A DNA stretch of 25,926 bases from Holosporales bacterium (GCA_031273545.1 JAISRQ010000047.1:1-25926); one strand, 5' to 3'. Positions 6,510-14,794 are shown, counted from the stretch's first letter. Numbers and translations: made by a program. The notes: generated by a model from the letters alone, not told the origin.

Positions 6510-8417
6510 TTATTCGCCGTCGTGCGTAAAACTAACAGTAGCAGCTGGAAATTCCTTTAGAACTTTGCGAATAAATGGGCCCTTTAGTATGTCCTGTTCT
6601 TTTTGAGAAAGTTGTGCATTATGCTGTTCTTGCAAGCTTTGAACGACGTTATCCGATGAATCTACGTCGATAGTCCACCTAAACCCTGTAAACGAAAGTA
6701 AAAATTGTTTCAATAACGGAATAACTTTTTTTGATTCTTTGTTCTTTAGTTGAACAAGTATTTTTCCTGACTCAAATGATACAAAAGCAAAATCGCGTGA
6801 AACATAGCTCAAAAGCAGGGCTTCTCTGTTGGTTTCAAGCGCCTGTAATAGGTCATCAAGCGAATTGCAAGAGCGCGGAGTAGCGTCTTGTGCGGGCTCA
6901 GGCGAAAGGTTACATTGTGCAGCCTCAGGCAAAGGATTTGTTTGATTTATCTCAGGCTGGAAGTTATCTTGCTCTGCATAGGGCGAAAGGTTGCCTTGCT
7001 TGATCTCTGTCTGCAGGTTGGACTGTGCTGGCGAAAGATTGCCTTGTGTGAGGTCTTGCGCAGCCCCGGGCAGGAAGTTGCCTTGATTTATCTCACCAGA
7101 CTGCAGGTTGGAAACATCAGACGGCCTTAGTTCATGCGCCCCCACCGCGCTTCCTAGCGCTTCACGTGCGCCATTCCCCTCCCCTTCCAGCACCTCCGCG
7201 ACCGCGCTCCCCGGCCCTTCCAGCACATCCGGTGCCGCCATCCATGCATCCAGCGACGGAATGGACGCCGCGAAACAAAGCCGCAGCACCACCATCTCCA
7301 ACGCTTGCCCCGCGTACGGCGCCTTCTTTACGTCATCGAACCCCTTCAGCATCTTTTTCCACAAGCCCAACACCTGCATGGACTCGACAGTAAGTGCCGC
7401 TGAATTCGCCAGTTTTCGTTCAAACTCCGGAATTGTAACGTCCGACGCTAATTTAGGGATAACCTTAAAGCACGCGACCCTATACAAGCACTCCAATAAA
7501 TCTTGCATTATTGCGATCGGGTCTGCTCCGTCATTAACAATAGATCGCACATGTTCAATAGCATTTTCCGGTTGTTTTTTTAAAATCCGATCCAACAAAC
7601 CGTACAAACGCTGACGATCCACGCCACCAACCATAGACTGAACCACTGCGCTAGATATTTCGGTCCCCCCCGCGGCATCAGTCAAGTTCATTGCCTGGTC
7701 CAACAGCGTTAATCCGTCGCGAACCGAGCCATCCGCCGTGCGCGCTAACATCGCCAACGCGTCTTGCTCAATAGCGTACCCTTCAAGTTGCGCAATGTTT
7801 CGAAAATGGTCGATCAGTAGCTGCGACTCAACGCGCTTCAAGTCAAAACGCGCGCACCGAGACAAAATTGTTTCAGGGATCTTGTTTATTTCAGTTGTTG
7901 CAAATATAAATAGGACGTGGCTCGGTGGCTCTTCTAACGTTTTTAATAATGCGTTGAAAGCACTCTTCGATAGCATATGGACTTCGTCGATAATAAAAAC
8001 CTTATACGCCCCAACAATTGCCCTGTATTGCACGGAATCAATTACTTCGCGGATGTCGTCTACACCTGTGTGGCTTGCTGCGTCCATCTCTAGGACGTCG
8101 GGATGGCGGTCTTCATTGAGAGCTTTGCAGGAGCTGCACTCTCCGCAAGGGGCCCCTGTATTTTTTCCGGAGGGACAGTTCACCGCACGCGCGAGAATCC
8201 TAGCAGTGGAGGTTTTGCCTGTGCCGCGAATGCCGTGCAGCAATATCGCCTGGGGAAGGCGCCCTTCGGTTAGGCCTCTTGTGAGCGCTTTAACGAGGAC
8301 GTCTTGCCCAATTATATCGCTCAGGGTTTTTGGACGATATTTGCGAGCCAATACTCTACGCTGGGATTGGCGCGGTTCATTAGTAGATGACGCGCTCTTT
8401 AACAATTCCATCTTCAC
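6510..8417 (-). CDS. dnaX: DNA polymerase III subunit gamma/tau
   Basis: DnaX is the ATPase of the clamp loader that places the beta sliding clamp on DNA and ties polymerase cores together. The 635-residue protein starts at a GTG (8417) with GGAG seven bases upstream. Walker A is GIRGTGKT (62-69), the zinc ligands are C81, C91, C94 and C97, Walker B is VFIIDEVH (140-147), and sensor 1 with the SRC motif is 'FATTEINKIPETILSRCARF'. Domain III runs to about residue 385. A Gly/Glu/Ala linker follows, then 75 residues of degenerate QGNLSP-type repeats (about 436-510), then a conserved-looking C-terminal domain (515-635). The usual ybaB and recR partners are absent. I see no convincing programmed frameshift site at the normal position for making gamma. 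Confidence 0.95.
   Translation of the reverse strand: MKMELLKSASSTNEPRQSQRRVLARKYRPKTLSDIIGQDVLVKALTRGLTEGRLPQAILLHGIRGTGKTSTARILARAVNCPSGKNTGAPCGECSSCKALNEDRHPDVLEMDAASHTGVDDIREVIDSVQYRAIVGAYKVFIIDEVHMLSKSAFNALLKTLEEPPSHVLFIFATTEINKIPETILSRCARFDLKRVESQLLIDHFRNIAQLEGYAIEQDALAMLARTADGSVRDGLTLLDQAMNLTDAAGGTEISSAVVQSMVGGVDRQRLYGLLDRILKKQPENAIEHVRSIVNDGADPIAIMQDLLECLYRVACFKVIPKLASDVTIPEFERKLANSAALTVESMQVLGLWKKMLKGFDDVKKAPYAGQALEMVVLRLCFAASIPSLDAWMAAPDVLEGPGSAVAEVLEGEGNGAREALGSAVGAHELRPSDVSNLQSGEINQGNFLPGAAQDLTQGNLSPAQSNLQTEIKQGNLSPYAEQDNFQPEINQTNPLPEAAQCNLSPEPAQDATPRSCNSLDDLLQALETNREALLLSYVSRDFAFVSFESGKILVQLKNKESKKVIPLLKQFLLSFTGFRWTIDVDSSDNVVQSLQEQHNAQLSQKEQDILKGPFIRKVLKEFPAATVSFTHDGE
6893..7113 (-). 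repeat. Degenerate repeat tract encoding QGNLSP-like units in dnaX
   Basis: The linker between domain III and the C-terminal domain repeats blocks such as QGNFLPGAAQD, QGNLSPAQSNLQ, QGNLSPYAEQDNFQ, QTNPLPEAAQ and CNLSPEPAQD, with INQ/IKQ joints. At DNA level the word GGCGAAAG(G/A)TT recurs on the plus strand. This is a low-complexity, probably unstructured linker that grew by slippage or duplication. Confidence 0.8.
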
Positions 8418-8516
8418 ACCCCAACTCCAAGTTGAAAAACGCCCCTCGGTAACGACAAATACTTACTTGACCGGACACCTTCGCGGAGTGAAAAAAGGCT
8501 ACTCCCCGGAGGACCT

Positions 8517-8612
8517 AAACCCACTCACCCAAATGACTACGGACTTTTGAGCCAGTCAAACTCGCATAATTCTTCAAATTCCGGCCCGCACTCATGGGGG
8601 ACCCCGGTATAG
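8517..8612 (+). repeat. Intergenic palindromic element, copy 4
   Basis: Left arm CACCCAAATGACTACGGAC, core AACTCGCATAATTCTTCAAATT, right arm CCGGCCCGCA and right end GGGGGACCCCGGTATA. It is somewhat diverged. It lies in the 307-base gap 8418-8724 between gspE and dnaX, both on the minus strand, about 100 bases before the dnaX start. The remainder of the gap shows no feature I can name. Confidence 0.75.
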
Positions 8613-8724
8613 ATCTTCAGCAACGAAGGTCATAATGTGGGCTGCTTCCTCTCGAACCTGACCCCTTGTACTAATTCCAACTTGCCAAAGACCAATGAAC
8701 AATACCAAAATGGGCGCAACAAAT

Positions 8725-10326
8725 TCAAGAGCTGTTTATACGATTAGCATGACCCATCGATCCAAAATTTTCCCCAAGGGCGCGTTGCAGCTCCTCAATC
8801 GTAGTGATTTTGTCGCGCACCTTCCGCAAGCCATCTTCGCGCATGCTGATGTACCCGCAATTATGAGCACACGCAGCTAGCTCGCCAATAGGACACTGCG
8901 AGGATATGCACGCGTCAACTTCGTCGCTCACGCGCAAAAGCTCGCAGATAGCGGTACGCCCCTTGTATCCAGTGTCACTACAAGCGTCGCACCCATCGCC
9001 TTCGCATGTTTTGCAGATGCAGCGGATCAGTCGTTGTGACATAATTGCGACAACTTGACCCGACAAAAGCTCCGGCTTTATTCCCAAATCAAATAGCCTA
9101 CTTGGCGCTCGCAGTGCATCGTTAGAGTGTATCGTAGACAATACCAAGTGGCCCGTCATTGCCGCCCGTAATGCGATGTTTGCGGTTTCTTCATCGCGTA
9201 TTTCCCCAATAAATATTATATCCGGGTCTTGCCTTAAAATGGAACGAACTCCGTCTGCAAAATTTATTACTCCGTTTGGTTGGATTTCCGTTTGACGCAC
9301 GTTTTCCATTTGGTATTCAACAGGCTCTTCAAGGGTCATCACGTTCAAAGATGACGCATCCAAGTGCGAGCATAGACTGTAAAGAGTCGTGGTTTTACCT
9401 GATCCCGTAGGACCACATAAAAGAATTAACCCGTATGGACGCTTTATTATTTCAAGTAAATTTGACGATATTTGCGGATATATACCAAGCTGTTCTAGAG
9501 ATAAAATCTTTTTATTTTTGTGTAAAATCCTGATAACAATATTTTCACCGTGTATTGTCGGATGCGTCGATACGCGAAAGTCAAATTTTTGCGTATCAAA
9601 CGTTAAGTCAAAGTGCCCAGACTGCGGACGCCGAGACTCAGCTATATCTAGGTTTGCCAGTATTTTAACGCGAATTACTAAGTTTGGCCAAATGTTGCGA
9701 TGAAGTTCGTGCGCAGTTCTTAATATACCGTCTACCCTAACGCGAACTTGGACAAGATGAGACATGGGCTGAATGTGAATATCTGATGCTTGTAAAGATA
9801 TCGCTTTTTTCAAAATTATTTCAAATAAACTTGTTGCATTATGTGCAGACTCATCCTCGTCGCGAATGGTCGACTCTAAAAGTTCCTCAATAGCAAATTT
9901 GTCCGCGTAAAAGAACTCGACAGCCGTTTTCGGGCCAAATTTATTTACCAGCTGACGAGTGATAAAGTCACATACGCTAAGGTCGGCTGGGTCAACCATT
10001 GCAACTTTTATCATCGAATTTCCATCAAGCTCAACTTCACTTTTATAGAAAACGGTAAAACTATGCTTTCTCTGAAGGTCATTATCAAGTAAGTAACTAT
10101 ACTCCGGCAAGACATCCACTGTTACTAGGTCTACATAAGGTATACCTGTAATTTTTGACATGACCTGCTTTATTTGTTTCGACTCGATAAAACCTAGCCG
10201 AATGCAAATTTCATCAAAAACTTCAGACGTTTTTTGTTGCTCCTCCTCAGCCACGTGGATTTGATCCAAACGTAATGCTTTGGAAAGTAACAACTCTTGC
10301 TTTAATTTTTCGTAACCTGAAAACAC
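8725..10326 (-). CDS. GspE/PilB-family type II secretion or pilus ATPase
   Basis: This 533-residue hexameric motor ATPase belongs to the type II secretion/type IV pilus class. It starts at a GTG (10326) after AGGAAGGA. An N-terminal GspE_N-like domain (about 35-155) precedes the ATPase core with 'ASDIHIQP' (180-187), Walker A GPTGSGKT (305-312), the Asp box 'TLEEPVEYQ', Walker B DIIFIGEIRD (369-378) and the His box 'TGHLVLSTIHSNDA' (391-404). The zinc motif is reduced to C438-x2-C441-x4-C446-x2-C449, much tighter than in typical PilB/GspE, where the two pairs lie dozens of residues apart. No other secretin, pilin or platform gene is in the window, so the choice between secretion and pilus roles is open. 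Confidence 0.92.
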   Translation of the reverse strand: MFSGYEKLKQELLLSKALRLDQIHVAEEEQQKTSEVFDEICIRLGFIESKQIKQVMSKITGIPYVDLVTVDVLPEYSYLLDNDLQRKHSFTVFYKSEVELDGNSMIKVAMVDPADLSVCDFITRQLVNKFGPKTAVEFFYADKFAIEELLESTIRDEDESAHNATSLFEIILKKAISLQASDIHIQPMSHLVQVRVRVDGILRTAHELHRNIWPNLVIRVKILANLDIAESRRPQSGHFDLTFDTQKFDFRVSTHPTIHGENIVIRILHKNKKILSLEQLGIYPQISSNLLEIIKRPYGLILLCGPTGSGKTTTLYSLCSHLDASSLNVMTLEEPVEYQMENVRQTEIQPNGVINFADGVRSILRQDPDIIFIGEIRDEETANIALRAAMTGHLVLSTIHSNDALRAPSRLFDLGIKPELLSGQVVAIMSQRLIRCICKTCEGDGCDACSDTGYKGRTAICELLRVSDEVDACISSQCPIGELAACAHNCGYISMREDGLRKVRDKITTIEELQRALGENFGSMGHANRINSS

Positions 10327-10352
10327 TTTGTCCTTCCTATAAAAAAAACAAG

Positions 10353-10446
10353 CATACCGAGTCCCATAAGATGGCGAACCAGAAACTGAAAAATTGCAAG
10401 CGCTCGTTTGTCAAAAAAGTCCGTAATCTTTTGGAAACTGGGTATA
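10353..10446 (-). repeat. Intergenic palindromic element, copy 5 (terminator-like)
   Basis: Left end CATACCGAGTCCC, core GAAACTGAAAAATTGCAAGCG, right arm AAAGTCCGTAATCTTTTGG and right end CTGGGTATA. In the direction of the flanking minus-strand genes the hairpin is followed by a run of eight T (10342-10349 on the plus strand reads A), which resembles an intrinsic terminator. It sits between the stop of the small exported gene (10449) and the gspE ribosome site. Confidence 0.85.
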
Positions 10447-10448
10447 GA

Positions 10449-10898
10449 TTAGACAAGGAATACATCAAACCTGTCGTCAAAGCTGTACGATCTTCTTAAA
10501 AGCGACTTCACTTTTATTACGTAATTATCATCAGAAACATCGTCACAGACGTTATCAGAAAAGGAATACTCCTCGTCCATCCAAAAATCAGGACTAACTT
10601 CATCTAGATTTTTTTCTACACCATCATTCGAATAGCTAGAAGAAATAGACGGTGAGTAAGAACATGGGACGTCAAAATAAGCCGACGATGCATGACCAAC
10701 ACAAGCAGACCCCACAAGCATTCTATCCCCCCACATTTGCGCTTGCTCAAGTTTTTTAACTTGTTGCTCCTTAATTGAAGGAGACATATTTCCAGCCTGC
10801 CCGCACAAATGCGCACTGCGTACAAGAGCAGTACTAGACGCGTGTGTCACAGAAAAAAAACAAATCCCGACCACAATAGCTATACAAACATTAACCAT
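10449..10898 (-). CDS. Small exported protein, unknown
   Basis: I place the start at the ATG at 10898. It has GAGG six bases upstream, and it begins MVNVCIAIVVGICFFSVTHA, a clean signal peptide ending in THA. An upstream GTG at 10958 would add 20 residues with no comparable ribosome site. The mature protein (about 129 residues) is Ser/Asp-rich with an acidic middle (FWMDEEYSFSDNVCDDVSDD) and a basic C-terminal 'KSLLRRSYSFDDRF'. It has four or five scattered cysteines. No family is recognised. The stop codon is three bases from a palindromic element, so the C terminus may have been shortened by insertion. Confidence 0.65.
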   Translation of the reverse strand: MVNVCIAIVVGICFFSVTHASSTALVRSAHLCGQAGNMSPSIKEQQVKKLEQAQMWGDRMLVGSACVGHASSAYFDVPCSYSPSISSSYSNDGVEKNLDEVSPDFWMDEEYSFSDNVCDDVSDDNYVIKVKSLLRRSYSFDDRFDVFLV

Positions 10899-11266
10899 AG
10901 ACAACCTCGTGCGTAAAATGTAACAAAATAGATTCCGAACCATACAACGCTCTCTCACAAGAACAAACTCACCATAGCCTTATTATGTCGCATCTTTTAT
11001 AACGACACAATAGTTTTTTCTTATTACATAAGCAACACTTAAAAAGAACACTAGTAATCGCCCAAAAACTATATAAAAAATATCCGCTTGTTGTAGAATG
11101 AGAACAAAACAGGAAAGGGCGCGCGAAACAAGGCAACTACGGGGAATTAGGTCGCTGGGCAAGAAGCAATCTACGCAGAGAAGGATGATATGGTCGCTAA
11201 AACCTAAAAATCGCAAGAGCTAGAACCGCTTGAAAAAAATTCGAATTCGGGAAGGAGTACGTTTAC
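10899..11266 (+). other. Intergenic gap before acs, possible element relic
   Basis: This divergent region lies between the small exported gene and acs. It contains the acs ribosome site AAGGAG (near 11252-11257) and a stretch at about 11188-11252 with faint similarity to the palindromic family (TAAAACCTAAAAATCGCAAG). I see no convincing promoter and no gene. A 77-codon minus-strand frame here lacks support. Confidence 0.4.
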
Positions 11267-13483
11267 ATGATTTCATCTGCTGTAATCCAATGTGGGTGCC
11301 TGTTTGCAAAAAATATTGTATCATGCATCCTATGTGGAACTGGCGTACTCTCAATTCTCCAAGAATGCCTACATTTGAATGTGACAAATGCTTGTATTTT
11401 GGGGTATGACAGTCGGCATTCGTTGGGAAATCTCGGTTACTTTGCTATGAAAAGACACAACAAAAACCCATTATATAACGAGCAGTCTTATAAAGAATGG
11501 TACAAATCCTCGTTTCAGGATTCGTTTTGGCTAGAGCAGGCTAAGCGGCTTGACTGGATAGTTGCGCCTACAAAAGCAAATCGCTCGAGTTTTACTCCAG
11601 ATGCAAACATTCGCTGGTTCGAGGATGGAACACTCAACGTCTGTTATAACTGCGTTGACCGCCATTTACGTGATAATGCAAACAAGACCGCCATTATTTT
11701 TGAACCGGATGAACCAGGAAACGCCAAGCATATATCGTACAAAGAATTGCACGAAAATGTGTGTAAACTAGCAAATACATTAAAGTCGCTCGGCGTAAAA
11801 AAAGGTGATATTGTCACACTTTACTTGCCTATGGACCCGTCTATCGTCTACGCAATGCTCGCTTGCGCAAGAATAGGTGCGGTGCATTCTGTCGTTTTTT
11901 CCGGGTTCGCGCCCCATGCTCTAGCGGAGCGGCTAGCTCAATCCAGGTCCCAAATAATAATCACGAAAACGACAAGCCAACGTGGTGGGCGTACTATTGC
12001 CCTGAAAAAAAATGTGGACGAAGCCGTAAAAGAAAACACAGAAAATGGGATAAACACTGTTGATAAAATTTTATTGATGGATGACGTTGCCGACGTTAGC
12101 GTAGAAGGTAGCAGCAGAACTACTAACTGTCCATGCGAAAAAAGCGTTGACTGTAAAGGCACAAACCAAATAGGCGCTAATACTACGTGTACGAACGAAA
12201 CAAAAGCTAATACGGAATGTCCGTGCGAAGAAATGTCTGCGCTAGACCCACTTTTCGTGCTGTATACATCGGGTTCAACAGGACACCCCAAGGGCATAAT
12301 TCACAGCTCTGGCGGGTATCTAGTATACGCAGCGATGACGCATGAAATAATTTTTGACTTGACTCCTGACGATGTGTACTTTTGCACGGCTGATGTGGGG
12401 TGGATAACGGGACACTCTTATGGCGTTTATGGCCCTCTTGCAAACGGCGCCACGCTGGTCTTATTCCAGGGGGTCCCCACGTACCCGGACGCGTCAAGAT
12501 TTTGGAAGATAATCGACGAACACAAGGTTTCTATCTTTTATACAGCCCCCACGGCACTGCGCTCCTTAATGAAAATGGACGATTCCTTCGTGAAAAGTGC
12601 ATCTCTTCAAACGTTGCGCATACTTGGGTCAGTAGGAGAGCCCATAGATCAAGCAACATGGCAATGGTTCCATGAATCCGTTGGACACGGAAAATGCCCC
12701 GTAATGGACACGTGGTGGCAAACAGAAACAGGTGGCGTGCTAATCTGCCCTTTGCTGCAAAACACTAATCAAAAACCTGGTTGTGCAGCGAAGCCGTTTG
12801 CTGGAGTTGACCCTACAATTGTACCGGCGCATTTACCACCCGCGGAACAAAATTCGAGTGACCCAGGTGCCCGCGCCCTCTTGCCACTAAACAATGCAAA
12901 CCAAGGCGCCTTAGGAATAAACAAATCATGGCCCGGACAATTTATCGGCATTTTGGACTTATCAATGAAAGGGACATTAAATAAGGAGAAAGACTTAACA
13001 AAAATATATTTTCCGAACGGCGTATACACAAGCGGGGACGGCGCCAAAATGGATGACGACGGCGACATATGGATATTGGGACGCATGGACGATGTGCTGA
13101 ACGTTTCGGGGCATCGCTTGAATTCAGCAGAATTAGAGCAAGCCGTAACGTCTCATCCTTCAGTCGCAGAAGCGTGCGTTGTGGGATATCCACATGAAAT
13201 AAAAGGTCAGGGAATATTTGTGTTTGCTGTATTGCACGATGACTCAGAGGTAGAGAAAGCCCCTAAAGAAATAATTGCTCATGTTCGCAAAATAATAGGT
13301 CCGATTGCAACCCCTGATAAAATTCTTTTGGTACCAGAATTACCAAAGACTCGGTCTGGGAAAATTGTGCGACGCTTGCTAAGAAAACTGGCTGCCAGTG
13401 ATGACGTTGGGGGGGAAGATACGAGTACGTTGCTCAACCCGAACGTGATTGCAGAAATTGCGAAGTTGTTAAATATTTCGTAA
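11267..13483 (+). CDS. acs: Acetyl-CoA synthetase with extra N terminus and Cys-rich insert
   Basis: This AMP-forming ligase makes acetyl-CoA from acetate, ATP and CoA. At 738 residues it is longer than the usual ~650. The ATG at 11267 has AAGGAG nine bases upstream. The normal Acs start corresponds to about M61, which lacks a good ribosome site, so the 60-residue, partly hydrophobic and Cys-rich N-terminal extension is probably translated. Core motifs are intact: YTSGSTGHPKG (333-343), DVGWITGHSYGVYGPL, DTWWQTETGG (481-490), SGDGAKMDDDGDIW, GRMDDVLNVSGHR, and PKTRSGKI with the acetylation-site lysine at K699. An insert at about 280-321 carries six cysteines and a duplicated CPCE(K/E) motif. 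A second extra stretch (about 524-546) precedes 'KSWPGQFIGI'. Confidence 0.92.
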   Translation: MISSAVIQCGCLFAKNIVSCILCGTGVLSILQECLHLNVTNACILGYDSRHSLGNLGYFAMKRHNKNPLYNEQSYKEWYKSSFQDSFWLEQAKRLDWIVAPTKANRSSFTPDANIRWFEDGTLNVCYNCVDRHLRDNANKTAIIFEPDEPGNAKHISYKELHENVCKLANTLKSLGVKKGDIVTLYLPMDPSIVYAMLACARIGAVHSVVFSGFAPHALAERLAQSRSQIIITKTTSQRGGRTIALKKNVDEAVKENTENGINTVDKILLMDDVADVSVEGSSRTTNCPCEKSVDCKGTNQIGANTTCTNETKANTECPCEEMSALDPLFVLYTSGSTGHPKGIIHSSGGYLVYAAMTHEIIFDLTPDDVYFCTADVGWITGHSYGVYGPLANGATLVLFQGVPTYPDASRFWKIIDEHKVSIFYTAPTALRSLMKMDDSFVKSASLQTLRILGSVGEPIDQATWQWFHESVGHGKCPVMDTWWQTETGGVLICPLLQNTNQKPGCAAKPFAGVDPTIVPAHLPPAEQNSSDPGARALLPLNNANQGALGINKSWPGQFIGILDLSMKGTLNKEKDLTKIYFPNGVYTSGDGAKMDDDGDIWILGRMDDVLNVSGHRLNSAELEQAVTSHPSVAEACVVGYPHEIKGQGIFVFAVLHDDSEVEKAPKEIIAHVRKIIGPIATPDKILLVPELPKTRSGKIVRRLLRKLAASDDVGGEDTSTLLNPNVIAEIAKLLNIS

Positions 13484-13511
13484 TCATAGGATTATGAACC
13501 AAAGTTTGTGA

Positions 13512-13592
13512 GGGGTTCCAAAAATTGCGAATCAGAAACTGAAAAATCGCGGGAGTTTGTTCACCTAGAAGTCCACGATAATTAAAAGGATT
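13512..13592 (-). repeat. Intergenic palindromic element, copy 6
   Basis: It contains GGTTCCAAAAATTGCGAATC, then AGAAACTGAAAAATCGCGGG, AGTTTGTTCACC, and AAGTCCACGATAATTAAAAGG. It starts 28 bases after the acs stop. The 572-base gap 13484-14056 holds this copy and copies 7 and 8. The unique stretch 13593-13742 shows nothing recognisable. Confidence 0.85.
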
Positions 13593-13742
13593 AATCTCAA
13601 TGTACTAAAACTTTAGCACAAAAAAATATTCAATGGATAAAATCCACTCTTCAAGTAAATGGAAGCTCTTGATTAAAACGGATTCTGTATTTTACTGATT
13701 TTTAGGCCCACGTTCAGTGTGGCCCCCCTATCGTTCATCTGT

Positions 13743-13842
13743 ATATACCCAATCCCCAAATGATTGCGAGTTTTGTAGCCAGTAAAACACTTACTATTTT
13801 TCATTTTCTTTCCCACAATCTTTGGGGGTCTCGGTGTATACT
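13743..13842 (+). repeat. Intergenic palindromic element, copy 7
   Basis: It has complete ends, TATACCCAATCCCC on the left and GGGGGTCTCGGTGTATA on the right. The arms are AAATGATTGCGAG and CCCACAATCTTTG and the core is AAAACACTTACTATTTTTCA. It shares its right-hand GTATA with copy 8 in direct orientation. Confidence 0.88.
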
Positions 13843-13926
13843 ACCTCCCAAAAAGTTACGGACTTTTTGGGCGGACGAACGCTTACGATATTTAAGTTCT
13901 GTAGGCACAATTTTGGCGCCCCCCTA
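13837..13926 (+). repeat. Intergenic palindromic element, copy 8
   Basis: Left end GTATACTACCTCCC, arm AAAAAGTTACGGAC, core GACGAACGCTTACGATATTT, right arm GGCACAATTTTGGCG, then CCCCCCTAC. It is in direct tandem with copy 7. Confidence 0.88.
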
Positions 13927-14056
13927 CAACACTGAATTTTACAAGGGTTTAACTATAATACAACGTGATTATTAGTGTAGTGAAACGAGAATCACACCTT
14001 TACAACCAAGTATTGTATTCGTTATATTGCTGCGTGCATTAGAATGAGGGACAACT

Positions 14057-14521
14057 ATGAGTAAAGAAGAAAATTTGACTATTAATTCAATTAGTGCAAA
14101 AATTGGGGCATTTATACGCCAAAGACGCGTGCAACTGGGTTTTACCCAAAAAGAGTTAGCTACCAAACTAGGGATAACCGCCCAGCAAGTACAAAAGTAC
14201 GAAACTGGAGCGAATTCGCTACGCATAACAAGATTGATGCAGATCGGCTCGGCGTTAGACTGTCCATTAGAAAACGTTCTACTGATATTTAGCAAAGCTC
14301 ACAAAAAATGTGATCAAAATTCACTAAATGAAGATTCGTCCGTTTTTCAAGGTGTAGATACCAACAAAATTCCATCCACACTGGATATACAAATAGATAG
14401 ATTTGACACCTTTTTGGCTCAATTTTTGTCTTTGAGTGACGAAGATAAAGGTCATATAATGGGTGTAGTGAGCGTCATGGCATCGAACAAAGGAGCGAAC
14501 GTGAGCGATTCCAGGAAGTGA
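14057..14521 (+). CDS. XRE-family helix-turn-helix regulator, alphaproteobacterial type
   Basis: This 154-residue DNA-binding protein starts at an ATG after GAGGGACAACT. The N-terminal HTH (about residues 13-68) reads 'IGAFIRQRRVQLGFTQKELA', 'KLGITAQQVQKYETGANSLR', 'LMQIGSALDCPLENV'. The 'ITxQQVQKYExGxNxxxxxRL' pattern is the common alphaproteobacterial XRE type. The C-terminal 80 residues are less conserved and include a helical 'FDTFLAQFLSLSDEDKGHIM'. Target genes are unknown. It stands alone between repeat-filled gaps, 274 bases before rpsD on the same strand. Confidence 0.9.
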   Translation: MSKEENLTINSISAKIGAFIRQRRVQLGFTQKELATKLGITAQQVQKYETGANSLRITRLMQIGSALDCPLENVLLIFSKAHKKCDQNSLNEDSSVFQGVDTNKIPSTLDIQIDRFDTFLAQFLSLSDEDKGHIMGVVSVMASNKGANVSDSRK

Positions 14522-14556
14522 CCAAAGAGCAATCTTCCCATCCAGTACGGACGTAT

Positions 14557-14646
14557 CGTACCCTAAGAGATTACGGATTTTTTATCCCAACGAGCGTTTA
14601 CGATGATTCGAGTTCTGATCCGCAATCTTCTGGGGCCCTGGTTATT
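14557..14646 (+). repeat. Intergenic palindromic element, copy 9
   Basis: Left CGTACCCTAAGAGATTACGG, core CGAGCGTTTACGATGATTCG, right GATCCGCAATCTTCTGGGG and CCCTGGTTAT. Both arms differ from the consensus in a matching way (GGAT at 14575-14578 with ATCC at 14618-14621, in place of GGAC/GTCC), which keeps the base pair. Confidence 0.88.
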
Positions 14647-14744
14647 ATGAACGTTAATGGCGAATGACGGCTTGCAATTCCTACGTTCATTGCTTGTATT
14701 CATTCCTTGGCTCCAAGCCCCGTTATGTAGATTTGACTTTCACA

Positions 14745-14765
14745 TTGCATGATGTCATCATGCAA
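14745..14765. promoter_or_regulatory. Perfect palindrome upstream of rpsD
   Basis: TTGCATGATG, a single T, then CATCATGCAA form two perfect 10-base arms. The site is 29 bases before the rpsD start. It could be an operator bound by a dimeric regulator or a leader hairpin. Upstream lies TTGACT (14733-14738), which could be a -35 box; downstream is TTATAC (14778-14783), a possible -10 box. These two are not at promoter spacing from each other. Confidence 0.55.
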
Positions 14766-14794
14766 CTAGTGTTTGTGTTATACGTTGTTGATTT

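Noticed and set aside
6720..6735. Run of seven A in dnaX as a programmed frameshift site
   Set aside because: It lies near residue 570, close to the C terminus, far from where gamma is made in E. coli, and there is no clear stimulatory structure.
7738..8550. A 270-codon plus-strand frame opposite dnaX
   Set aside because: It is antisense to the conserved ATPase domains of DnaX and its translation resembles no protein.
10983..11216. A 77-codon hydrophobic minus-strand frame upstream of acs
   Set aside because: It has no ribosome site or recognisable sequence and overlaps a probable element relic.
13760..13975. A 71-codon plus-strand frame before the XRE gene
   Set aside because: It is made almost entirely of palindromic element copies 7 and 8.
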